Assembly: GCF_000720635.1 (NCBI RefSeq)
Contig: NZ_JOCF01000067.1
Coordinates: 13,447-77,446 of the forward strand
DNA: 64,000 bases
Direction of reading: 5' to 3'
DNA from: Streptomyces sp. NRRL WC-3742
Lineage (GTDB): Bacteria; Actinomycetota; Actinomycetes; Streptomycetales; Streptomycetaceae
Below, in pieces: positions 32,727-39,771 of this stretch; within the stretch, counting starts at the first letter, position 1; each line of letters begins with the position of its first letter. The notes under the pieces are model-generated. The model worked only from the letters and a program-made list of their open reading frames with translations, ran no database searches and was not told where the DNA came from. A program made the position numbers and the translations under genes.

Positions 32727-34042
32727 CTCTCCTCCGGGTCGCTCAGGACCAGCGCCACCTGCTGCCCCTCCAGGCCGCGGGCGATCGCCACGGTGTGGCG
32801 CAGCCGCAGCTCCCGGGCCTCGCGCGGCACCCAGTCCAGGGCCCGGCACTCCTGGTCCGGCCGGTCGAGGTTGAGCGTGGGCGGCACCGCGCCGGCGTCC
32901 AAGGCCAGGGCGCAGACCGCGACGTTGAGCGCGCCCGCGCCGGCCACCAGGTGCCCGGTGGCGGGCTTGACGCTGCTGGCCACGGCCGTGCTCCCCGGCC
33001 CGAACACCCGGGCCAGCGCCCGGCTCTCGCTCCGGTCGCCCAGCCGCGTCCCGCAGCCGTGCGCGGCGACGTAGGAGACCTCCGCGGCGGGCACCCGGGC
33101 CGTGTCGAGGGCCCGTTCGACGGCGGCGGCGAGCGGGCCGCCGTCCGGCTCGGGGGTGATCAGGCCGCCGCCGTCGCGGGTGGCGGCCGTGCCGCGGATC
33201 TCCGCGTACACGGTCGCGCCCCGGCGGCGGGCGGCGTCGAGGTCCTCCAGCACCAGGAAGGCCGCGCCGTCGCCGAGCACCGAGCCGCTGCGCTCCTCGT
33301 CGTACGGGCGGAACACCCGCTCGGCGGGCAGGTCGGCCGTGGCGAGCACGCCGAGGCCGTCCATCCTGGTCATGCTCCACCAGGAGGCGGCGTCGTCCGC
33401 GCCGCCGGCCAGCGCCACCCGGCACTCGCCGGCGCGGACGGCCCGGTAGGCGCGGGCGATGGCGGCGGCGCCGGCGTCGGAGGTGCCGTGGAAGTAGGCG
33501 TTGGGGCCCTTGAAGCCGTGCGCGTGGGAGAGGTGGAACAGCGCCGCCGACTGCAGGCCCTCCACGTAGTACAGCGGGTGGAAGGCGGAGGTCATCCGCT
33601 CGCCGAGGAGGCGGAAGTCGGCCCGGCCCTGCTCGTCGCGGGCCGCGAGACTGCCGCTGAGCAGGTGCTCCGGGTTGGAGATCTCCTTGTTGCCGCCGAC
33701 GAACAGGCCAGCCCGCTCCGGGTCGTAGCCGGCCCCGGCGAGGCCGGTCGGGCCGGTCAGGCCGGCGTCCGCCATGGCGAGGGCGGCTCCGGCGATCGCC
33801 AGGTGGTCGTTGCGGGTGGTCATCCGCAGCGACCGGCGGTCGGCGTAGCGCTGGGGGCGGAAGCCGGGGAGCTCGGCGGCGTGGCGGGTGATCAGCGCGG
33901 ACGCGTCGTAGCCGCGGATCGGGCCGATGCCGCTGCGGCCCTCCAGCAGGCCCTTCCAGGTCTCGGCACCGCCCTCGCCGAGGGCGGTGAGCAGCCCGAC
34001 GCCGGTGACGGCGACCCGGCGGCCCGGCCGGTGCGGGTTCAC
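32723..34042 (-). CDS. Ketosynthase-like protein with Cys replaced by Ser
   Basis: A 439-residue KAS II-type protein. The nucleophile position holds Ser188 (codon at 33479-33481, in FHGTSDAGA), while the other catalytic residues are kept: His328 in VAAHGCGT, Lys359 and His364 in SSVKPATGH. A Ser at this site usually prevents condensation, but the retained His pair could still decarboxylate malonyl-ACP or transfer acyl chains. This is not the Gln seen in classical CLF or KSQ loading domains. GTG 34042 overlaps the upstream dehydratase stop. Its role could be starter generation or a second CLF. Confidence 0.82.
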   Translation of the reverse strand: MNPHRPGRRVAVTGVGLLTALGEGGAETWKGLLEGRSGIGPIRGYDASALITRHAAELPGFRPQRYADRRSLRMTTRNDHLAIAGAALAMADAGLTGPTGLAGAGYDPERAGLFVGGNKEISNPEHLLSGSLAARDEQGRADFRLLGERMTSAFHPLYYVEGLQSAALFHLSHAHGFKGPNAYFHGTSDAGAAAIARAYRAVRAGECRVALAGGADDAASWWSMTRMDGLGVLATADLPAERVFRPYDEERSGSVLGDGAAFLVLEDLDAARRRGATVYAEIRGTAATRDGGGLITPEPDGGPLAAAVERALDTARVPAAEVSYVAAHGCGTRLGDRSESRALARVFGPGSTAVASSVKPATGHLVAGAGALNVAVCALALDAGAVPPTLNLDRPDQECRALDWVPREARELRLRHTVAIARGLEGQQVALVLSDPEER

Positions 34043-34485
34043 GCCCCCACCCCGCCGATGCTGCTCAGCGCCGGGACGCGGCCGCTGACCCGGGCGAGCC
34101 GGACCTCGCGCACGGTGGTGACGGTGCGGCCGTCGACGGTGACGGTGGCCGTGCCGCGGATCGTGTCCGCGGTGGCCTCGGTGACCGTGAAGTCGACGAT
34201 CATCCGGTCGCCCGGCTCGACGTAGCGCCGGTAGCGGATCCGGGAGACCGCGGTGAGCGTCCACTCGCCGGCACCGGCCGCGAGCCGGGCGGTCTCGGCG
34301 ACGTCGTCGAGGATCATCACCCCGGGCAGCACCGGGAAGCGCGGGAAGTGCGTGGCGAACAGGGCGAGGGTACCGGGGACGTTGCGGCCCGCGACCGCGC
34401 GCAGCCCGGGGATGCGTTCGAGCACCTCGTCCATCCGGTGCGGCGGTTCCTGCGGGACGTCGTACAGCTGGGGTGCGGTGCTCAC
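34039..34485 (-). CDS. Hotdog-fold dehydratase (FabZ/FabA-like) with His and Asp
   Basis: A 148-residue hotdog protein. The dehydratase motif is intact: His46 in THFPRFPVLPGVMILDD, followed 14 residues later by Asp60 where FabZ has Glu and FabA has Asp. The rest of the hotdog sheet is visible (RIRYRRYVEPGDRMIVDFTV). It should remove water from the 3-hydroxyacyl-ACP to give the trans double bond. GTG 34485 is preceded by GGAGGAATC and overlaps the KS stop. With the second hotdog protein at 35768 it may form a heterodimer. Confidence 0.85.
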   Translation of the reverse strand: MSTAPQLYDVPQEPPHRMDEVLERIPGLRAVAGRNVPGTLALFATHFPRFPVLPGVMILDDVAETARLAAGAGEWTLTAVSRIRYRRYVEPGDRMIVDFTVTEATADTIRGTATVTVDGRTVTTVREVRLARVSGRVPALSSIGGVGA

Positions 34486-35771
34486 GATTCCTCCTGGGCT
34501 GGCAGGGGCTCCGGGGCCGGGCCGGGTGCGCTGACCACGAAGCAGGCGTTGGTGCCGCCGAAGGCGAAGGCGTTCACCAGCGCGGCACGGACCTGCCGGG
34601 TGCGGAAGCGGTTCGGGACGTAGTCGAGGTCGAGCTTGGGATCGGGGTGGTCGAGGTTGACGGTGGGCGGGACGACGCCCTCGCGCAGCGCACCGAGCGC
34701 GGCGACCAGGTTGACCCCGGCGGCGGCCGAGGTGAGGTGTCCGGTCATCGACTTGGGCGAGCTGACGAGCAGTTCGTGGGCGTGCTCCCGGAACACCTCC
34801 TTGATCGCGACGGTCTCGCTGAGGTCGTTGCCGGGGGTGCTCGTGCCGTGCGCGACGACGTAGTCGATCCCGTCCGGTCCGAGCCCGGACTCTTCGAGCG
34901 CGTCCCGCATGGCCGCGACGGCGCCGCCGCCGTCCGGCGGGGAGTCGGTGATCCGGTAGGCGTTCAGGGAGGATCCGTAGCCCGCCAGTTCCGCGTGGAT
35001 GCGGGCACCGCGGGCGACGGCGGCGTCCCAGTCCTCCAGGACGGCGAAGACCGCGCCCTCGCCGAGCACGAAGCCCGAGCGTTCGGCGTCGAAGGGCCGG
35101 GAGGCGCGCTCCGGCTCGTCGTTCCAGCGGTCGGTGAGCGCACCGAGCAGGGAGAAGCCGACCACGTCCATCCAGGTGGTCAGGGCGTCGAAGCCGCCGG
35201 CGACCATCAGCGTGGCCTCGCCCTCCTGGATCGCCCGGTATGCCTCGCCGATGGCGTGCGCGGCGCCGGCGCAGGCGGTGCTCAGGCTCAGCATCGGCCC
35301 GCGGGCGCCGGCCGCCTCCGCCACGGCCCTGGTGCCGAGGTTCTGGTTGCGCCGCAGCACGTCCACCGGGGCCTGCCGGTACAGGTCGTGGTAGCCGCTG
35401 GACTCCAACTGGTGCGACATGTCGACCAGTTCCTGCAGTTCCGGACGGCCGACGGTGCCCGCCACGGCCACTCCGCGCCGGTACGGGTCGGTGGCGGCCT
35501 CCCAGCCGCCGGCGGAGCGCAGCGCCTCGCGGGCGGCGGCCGCGGCGAACAGCGCGGCCCGGGAGAGGTGGCGCCGCTCGCGGGCCGGGCCGGCCGAGGC
35601 CGGGTCGAAGTCCCGGACCTGGCCGGCGATGCGCACCGGCATGGTCGACGCGTCGAAGGTCTCCAGCGGGCCCACTCCGCTGCGGCCCGCGACCAGGGCC
35701 CGCCAGGTGGTCCCGGCGTCGTTGCCGAGCGGGGTGACGGCGCCGATCCCGGTGACGGCGACCCGGTTCAC
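34482..35771 (-). CDS. Beta-ketoacyl synthase, catalytically complete
   Basis: A 429-residue KAS II-type ketosynthase. The active site is full: Cys167 in LSTACAGAAH, His308 in VVAHGTSTPGND, Lys340 and His345 in SSPKSMTGH. The N-terminus VNRVAVTGIGAVTPLG and the late AFGGTNACFVV motif are standard. It is the plain elongating enzyme of the locus, next to the Ser variant and the KS-CLF fusion; having three KS polypeptides in one operon suggests different chain stages. GTG 35771 overlaps the upstream hotdog stop (GTGA). Confidence 0.92.
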   Translation of the reverse strand: MNRVAVTGIGAVTPLGNDAGTTWRALVAGRSGVGPLETFDASTMPVRIAGQVRDFDPASAGPARERRHLSRAALFAAAAAREALRSAGGWEAATDPYRRGVAVAGTVGRPELQELVDMSHQLESSGYHDLYRQAPVDVLRRNQNLGTRAVAEAAGARGPMLSLSTACAGAAHAIGEAYRAIQEGEATLMVAGGFDALTTWMDVVGFSLLGALTDRWNDEPERASRPFDAERSGFVLGEGAVFAVLEDWDAAVARGARIHAELAGYGSSLNAYRITDSPPDGGGAVAAMRDALEESGLGPDGIDYVVAHGTSTPGNDLSETVAIKEVFREHAHELLVSSPKSMTGHLTSAAAGVNLVAALGALREGVVPPTVNLDHPDPKLDLDYVPNRFRTRQVRAALVNAFAFGGTNACFVVSAPGPAPEPLPAQEES

Positions 35772-36232
35772 CGCGCACCCGCCACTTCGGGCAGGCCGCG
35801 GGTGAGGCGGCGCTCGAGCAGCCGGGTGGCCTCCAGGTCCTCCAGTTCGTCGGCGGGCAGCAGCGCGCACATGATCGCCTCGGCGGTCATCACCGGGCGG
35901 CCGCCGACGGTGGCGGTGCCGCTGAGGACGGCCGTCTCGTCGTTCAACGACTCGACGGTGCCGACCAGTTCGAGGACGTCTCCGGGGCGGACGGGGCCGT
36001 GGAAGGAGACGTTGTCGACCGAGAGCAGCGCCGCCCGGCGGCGCAGGTCGGTGGTGATCAGGATGAGCCAGGTGCCGGCCTGGCAGAGCGCCTCCAGGAC
36101 CAGCGGGGCGGGCATCTCCGGGCCCCGGCCGGTGTCCCGCCAGTGGTCCTCCAGCCGGGAGGTCACCTTGCGGGCGCGGACGGCTCGGCCCGGTTCCAGG
36201 GCGTCGATCCGGTCGATGAGATGGAAGCGCAT
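35768..36232 (-). CDS. Hotdog-fold dehydratase-like protein lacking catalytic His
   Basis: A 154-residue hotdog protein that aligns with FabZ through PEMPAPLVLEALCQAG. The Glu of the FabZ dyad is present (Glu47), but the His fourteen residues before it is Asp33. Pro38 and Pro41 of the motif are kept, so the alignment is firm. Alone it should not be a normal dehydratase. Next to a partner that still has the His (34039), it could be the second half of a heterodimeric dehydratase. ATG 36232 has AAGGGTG upstream and lies two bases after the AcpS stop. Confidence 0.75.
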   Translation of the reverse strand: MRFHLIDRIDALEPGRAVRARKVTSRLEDHWRDTGRGPEMPAPLVLEALCQAGTWLILITTDLRRRAALLSVDNVSFHGPVRPGDVLELVGTVESLNDETAVLSGTATVGGRPVMTAEAIMCALLPADELEDLEATRLLERRLTRGLPEVAGAR

Positions 36233-36234
36233 GG

Positions 36235-36744
36235 TCACCCTTCGTCGTGCGCGGTGTCCCGGGCGGGGTTGTCGTGGGTCGGGCCGTCGTGGGTCGGACC
36301 GGTGCCGGTCGGGCCGGTGTCGGTCGCGCCGGTGTCGGTCGCGCCGTCCCCGACGGGGCGGCCGTCCTCGGCCGGCAGCAGGACGGCCTGGGCGACGGCG
36401 TAGCCGCCGGTGTGCGAGAGGGAGAGCTGGGCGCCGGCCCAGCCCGCCCGGTGGCAGTGCCGTGCGGTGACACCGCTCAGCCGCACCCGCGGAGGCCCGA
36501 ACGGGGCGGAGACCACCTCGACGTCCGTCCATGCCTGCCCCGGGCCCAGTCCGGTCCCGAGGGCCTTGAGCACGGCCTCCTTGGCGGCGAACCGGGCGGC
36601 GAGGTGGGCCGCCCGGTTGCGCCTGCCCTCGCAGTAGCCGAGTTCGCCCTCGGTGAAGATGTCCCGCTCCGCGCCGGTGTTCCGGGCGAGCAGGCTGTCC
36701 AGCCGGTCGATCTCCACCAGGTCCACCCCAATGGCGATTCGCAC
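36235..36744 (-). CDS. Holo-ACP synthase (AcpS-type phosphopantetheinyl transferase)
   Basis: A 169-residue AcpS that attaches phosphopantetheine to the cluster's carriers. The magnesium ligands Asp8 (IGVDLVEIDRL) and Glu56 (FAAKEAVLKAL) and the basic RFAAKEA motif are present, followed by LSLSHTGGYAVAQAVL. After the 125-residue domain comes an acidic tail with five pentapeptide repeats of the kind GATDT and GPTHD, coded by 15-bp DNA units at 36271-36345. The tail is not part of the family. GTG 36744 is the start. It heads the minus-strand operon. Confidence 0.92.
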   Translation of the reverse strand: MRIAIGVDLVEIDRLDSLLARNTGAERDIFTEGELGYCEGRRNRAAHLAARFAAKEAVLKALGTGLGPGQAWTDVEVVSAPFGPPRVRLSGVTARHCHRAGWAGAQLSLSHTGGYAVAQAVLLPAEDGRPVGDGATDTGATDTGPTGTGPTHDGPTHDNPARDTAHDEG

Positions 36745-36801
36745 GCCGGGTCCCCCTCCCGTCGGTGCGCCGCACGGTGGGCGGCGGCGCTGCATCAGGA
36801 C

Positions 36802-36870
36802 AGATACGGCGGTGCGTGCGGCGGATACAGCCGGATCCGGATCCACGGGCGGGCGCGCCGGTGTATCCGC
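36802..36870. promoter_or_regulatory. Divergent promoter region with GGATACAC-type boxes
   Basis: The spacer between AcpS (minus) and the UbiB-like gene (plus) holds AGATACGG (36802), GGATACAG (36823-36830) and GTGTATCC (36861-36868). The last two are inverted copies of the box at 43910-43950. They flank a CCGGATCCGGATCC stretch. Likely binding sites of a cluster regulator. Confidence 0.5.
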
Positions 36871-36935
36871 GGGCCTCCGACGCCGATCTGCTCGGGGAGA
36901 CGGCATCACACCGACCACCCATCGGGAGCGGCGAC

Positions 36936-38318
36936 ATGACGGACGATCGGCGACAGGTACGCACCGGACTCCCGCAGGACCCGCTGCGGCGCTCGCTCAA
37001 GCTGGCCGCGCTCCCCCTCGGGCACGTCGGACGCAGCGCCTTCGGCCTGGCCCGTCGCCTGGCGGGCGGCGCCGAGGAGGCCGTCCGCACGCAGGTCCAG
37101 GAGCGCACCGCCCGGCAGCTGTTCCAGGTGGTCGGCGAGCTGAAGGGCGGGACGCAGAAGCTCGCCCAGGTGCTGAGCGTGATGGAGGCGGCCGTGCCGG
37201 AGCACCTGGCCGCGCCGTACCGGAGCGCGCTGACGGAGTTGCAGGAGGCCGGGCCCCCGCTGCCCGCCGCCGTGGTCCACCGGGTGCTGCGGGGCGAGCT
37301 GGGCCCCGGCTGGCGCGCGCTGGTACGGGAGTTCGACGACCGCCCGGTGGCCTGCGCCTCGATCGGCCAGGTGCACCGGGCGCGGTGGCGCGACGGCACC
37401 GAGGTCGCCGTCAAGGTCCAGCACCCGGGCGCGGAGCGGGCGTTGAACGCCGACCTCGGGCAACTCAGGCGGCTCGGACGGCTGTTCGCCCCGTTCGCCG
37501 ACGGCCTGCCGGTCGAGGAGCTGGTGCACGAGGTGCGGGACCGGATGGTCGAGGAGCTCGACTACGGCAGGGAGGCCGGGACGCAGCGCGCGTTCGCCGC
37601 CTCCTTCGCCGGCGACGAGGACTTCCTCGTGCCGCCGGTGGTCCACGGCACCGGCCGCGTGCTGGTCACCGGCTGGCTGGAGGGCACCCCGGTCTCCGCC
37701 GTGATCGCGGACGGCACCCGGGAGCAGCGCGACCGCCTGGGCCTGCTGCTGGTGCGCTTCCTATTCGCCGGACCGCAGCGCTGCGGCCTGCTGCACTCGG
37801 ACCCGCACCCGGGCAACTTCCGGCTCCTCCCGGACGGGCGGCTGGGCGTCCTGGACTTCGGAGCCGTCACCCGGCTCCCGGACGGCCTGCCGGGCTGGAT
37901 CGGCGGCGTGACGCGGGCCTGCGCAGACGGCGATCCGGACGGCATGGCCGAAGTGCTGCGCCGGTACGGCCTGTTGCGCCCCGGCGTCGCCCACCGGGAC
38001 TTCGGCTGGCTGTACCGGGCGATGGCCCCGATGGCGGCGCCCCTGGCCGAGGAGGAGTTCGCCTTCGACCGGCCGTGGATGCGCGAGGTGATGCGGACGG
38101 CGACGCTCACCAAGGAGTCGGCCGCCGTCCGCTCCCACGTGCGGATGCCGCCGGAGCAGGCCCTGGTCCAGCGGGTGTGGCTGGGCACGCTGGCCGTCCT
38201 GTGCCAGCTCGGCGCCCGGGTGCCGATCCGCGCCGAGGCGCTGAAGGGGCTGCCGGGCTTCGATGCGCGAACAGGCATCAGTTCCGTCACGGGTTCTCAC
38301 TCGCGCGACAGCCGGTAG
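36936..38318 (+). CDS. UbiB/ABC1-family atypical kinase
   Basis: A 460-residue member of the ABC1/ADCK (UbiB) family. Motifs: the nearly invariant KxGQ-type helix (ELKGGTQKLAQVLSVMEAAV), the Ala-rich loop replacing the kinase glycine loop (VACASIGQVHRARW), the catalytic VAVKVQHPG Lys, an HSDPHPGNF loop with catalytic Asp/Asn and the metal-binding Asp in LGVLDFGAV. These proteins help make or move lipophilic quinones and are ATPases. Their presence beside a polyene PKS is unusual and suggests handling of a hydrophobic product. ATG 36936 is preceded by GGGAG. It runs divergently from AcpS. Confidence 0.88.
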   Translation: MTDDRRQVRTGLPQDPLRRSLKLAALPLGHVGRSAFGLARRLAGGAEEAVRTQVQERTARQLFQVVGELKGGTQKLAQVLSVMEAAVPEHLAAPYRSALTELQEAGPPLPAAVVHRVLRGELGPGWRALVREFDDRPVACASIGQVHRARWRDGTEVAVKVQHPGAERALNADLGQLRRLGRLFAPFADGLPVEELVHEVRDRMVEELDYGREAGTQRAFAASFAGDEDFLVPPVVHGTGRVLVTGWLEGTPVSAVIADGTREQRDRLGLLLVRFLFAGPQRCGLLHSDPHPGNFRLLPDGRLGVLDFGAVTRLPDGLPGWIGGVTRACADGDPDGMAEVLRRYGLLRPGVAHRDFGWLYRAMAPMAAPLAEEEFAFDRPWMREVMRTATLTKESAAVRSHVRMPPEQALVQRVWLGTLAVLCQLGARVPIRAEALKGLPGFDARTGISSVTGSHSRDSR

Positions 38319-38333
38319 ACTTGGCACCGGTTA

Positions 38334-38345
38334 CTGATGAGTCAG
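38334..38345. promoter_or_regulatory. Possible operator before the TetR gene
   Basis: CTGATGAGTCAG has CTGA and TCAG arms around a four-base centre, 24 bases before the TetR start. Such short palindromes can be TetR operators. The arms are short and no second copy was found. Confidence 0.3.
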
Positions 38346-38368
38346 CCTGGCGTAGTGGAGATGACTCG

Positions 38369-39112
38369 ATGGTCAGGCAGGTGGCGGAGGCGCCGGTGCT
38401 CTCGCGCCGGGAACGCGCACGACAGGCGACGATTGACGAGATCAAGTCCGTGGGGCGCGATCTGCTCGCCGTGGACGGCGAGAACGGTGTCACCATCCGT
38501 GCCATCGCACGGGAGATGGGGATGACCGCTCCGGCGGTGTACCGCTACTTCACCTCCCACGAGTTGCTGATCAGGGCGCTGCGCGCGGACGTCTTCGCCG
38601 AGGCGGCCCACGCGGTGCTCGCAGGCGCCGCCGACGGGGCGGCTCACGACGACGCGCTCAGGCGGCTGCTCGACGCCGCGCGGGGGCTGCGCAACTGGGC
38701 GCTGTCGCACCGCCACGAGTTCTCCTTCGTCCTGGGCCGCTCCCCGGTGAGCCCGGAGGCCCAGGAGGACCAGGAGGCCCAGGACGCCGGTTGGGTGTTC
38801 GGCTCGGCGTTCGCCGGTCTGCTGTGCGAACTGTGGCTGCAGCGCCCGTTCCGCGTCCCGGCCGAGTCGGAGCTCTCCCCGGAGCTGGTCCATCAGCTCA
38901 ACGGGCTGCGCATCTCCCGGCAGTTGGACGTGCCGGTCGGCGCCATCGCGGTCATGCTGAGCAGCTGGGCCCGGCTCCACGGTGTGATCTGCCTCGACGT
39001 GATGGGCCACCTGGCCTTCGTTCTGCCGAACGCGGACGCCTTCTTCGAATACGAACTCTTCAGGCTCTGCGCCGAGTTGGGCATGGCCGACGGTTACCGG
39101 CCGCCGCGGTAG
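38369..39112 (+). CDS. TetR family transcriptional regulator
   Basis: A 247-residue regulator. The helix-turn-helix at residues about 20-62 has the pattern TIRAIAREMGMTAPAVYRYF. The C-terminal ligand domain is longer than in the minimal TetR and includes a conserved WARLHGVICLDVMGHL helix. TetR/AcrR regulators usually repress a nearby promoter until a small molecule, often the cluster product, binds. It lies in the middle of the cluster, 50 bases after the UbiB-like gene, and is the best candidate to bind the GGATACAC boxes. GGAG lies eight bases before the ATG. Confidence 0.9.
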   Translation: MVRQVAEAPVLSRRERARQATIDEIKSVGRDLLAVDGENGVTIRAIAREMGMTAPAVYRYFTSHELLIRALRADVFAEAAHAVLAGAADGAAHDDALRRLLDAARGLRNWALSHRHEFSFVLGRSPVSPEAQEDQEAQDAGWVFGSAFAGLLCELWLQRPFRVPAESELSPELVHQLNGLRISRQLDVPVGAIAVMLSSWARLHGVICLDVMGHLAFVLPNADAFFEYELFRLCAELGMADGYRPPR

Positions 39113-39146
39113 ACGGGCCGGCCCCCTCTGAGAGACAGGAGCCGCC

Positions 39147-39704
39147 ATGACCGGTCCACTGGACCGCCTCATCCCCGATCCTCAGTACACACTGACGCAC
39201 GAGCGCCACATCCCGCGCAGCCCCGCCACGGTCTGGCAGGCCCTGGAGACCCTGCGCTTCAGCGACCTGCCGTTCGTGCGGGTGCTGCTCGGCGCCCGCA
39301 TGGCCACCTCCAGGGGGCCGCACGACACCGCGGACAACCACGCCACGCTGCGCGAGCACATGACGCAGCGGGGGTACACGATCCTGGCCGTCGAGCCGCC
39401 GCACCTCGACGCCGTGGGCGCCGTCACCCGGTACTGGCAGTTGCGCGTTCCGCCGCCCGAACCGATCGGCTCCGCCCAGGAGTTCGCCGACTTCGACCGC
39501 CCCGGCTACGCCAAGGCGCTGTCCGCGTTCATCCTCACACCGACGGACGGCGGCACGCTGGTGCGCTGCGAGACCCGGATCTCCGCCACCGACCAGTCCT
39601 CCCGGCGCCGCTTCGCCGCCTACTGGTGGGGCGTGCGGCTGGGCAGCTCGCTGATCCGGCGGGTGATCCTGACGGCCTTGGCCCGCAAGGCCGTTCAGCT
39701 CTGA
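39147..39704 (+). CDS. SRPBCC-like protein, paralogue 1
   Basis: A 185-residue protein of the polyketide cyclase/START-like superfamily as judged from its beta-rich pattern and conserved C-terminal half: EFADFDRPGYAKALSAF, then GTLVRCETRISATDQSSRRR and FAAYWW. The gene at 44035 encodes a clear paralogue with the same landmarks. These proteins hold a hydrophobic cavity; in antibiotic clusters they act as cyclases or ligand binders. Here it sits 34 bases after the TetR gene, probably co-transcribed. Function inferred only from family behaviour. Confidence 0.65.
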   Translation: MTGPLDRLIPDPQYTLTHERHIPRSPATVWQALETLRFSDLPFVRVLLGARMATSRGPHDTADNHATLREHMTQRGYTILAVEPPHLDAVGAVTRYWQLRVPPPEPIGSAQEFADFDRPGYAKALSAFILTPTDGGTLVRCETRISATDQSSRRRFAAYWWGVRLGSSLIRRVILTALARKAVQL

Positions 39705-39726
39705 TCCGGGCCCGGTCCGGCCGGGC

Positions 39727-39766
39727 ACGGGTGGGGCCCCTCCCTCGCGGGAGGGGCCCCACCCGT
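39727..39766. terminator. Strong bidirectional terminator
   Basis: An 18-bp perfect stem (39727-39744 with 39749-39766, starting ACGGGTGGGGCC) with a TCGC loop lies between the convergent SRPBCC and P450 genes, about five bases from the end of the latter. It divides the TetR operon from the oxidative operon. Confidence 0.9.
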
Positions 39767-39771
39767 CGTCC

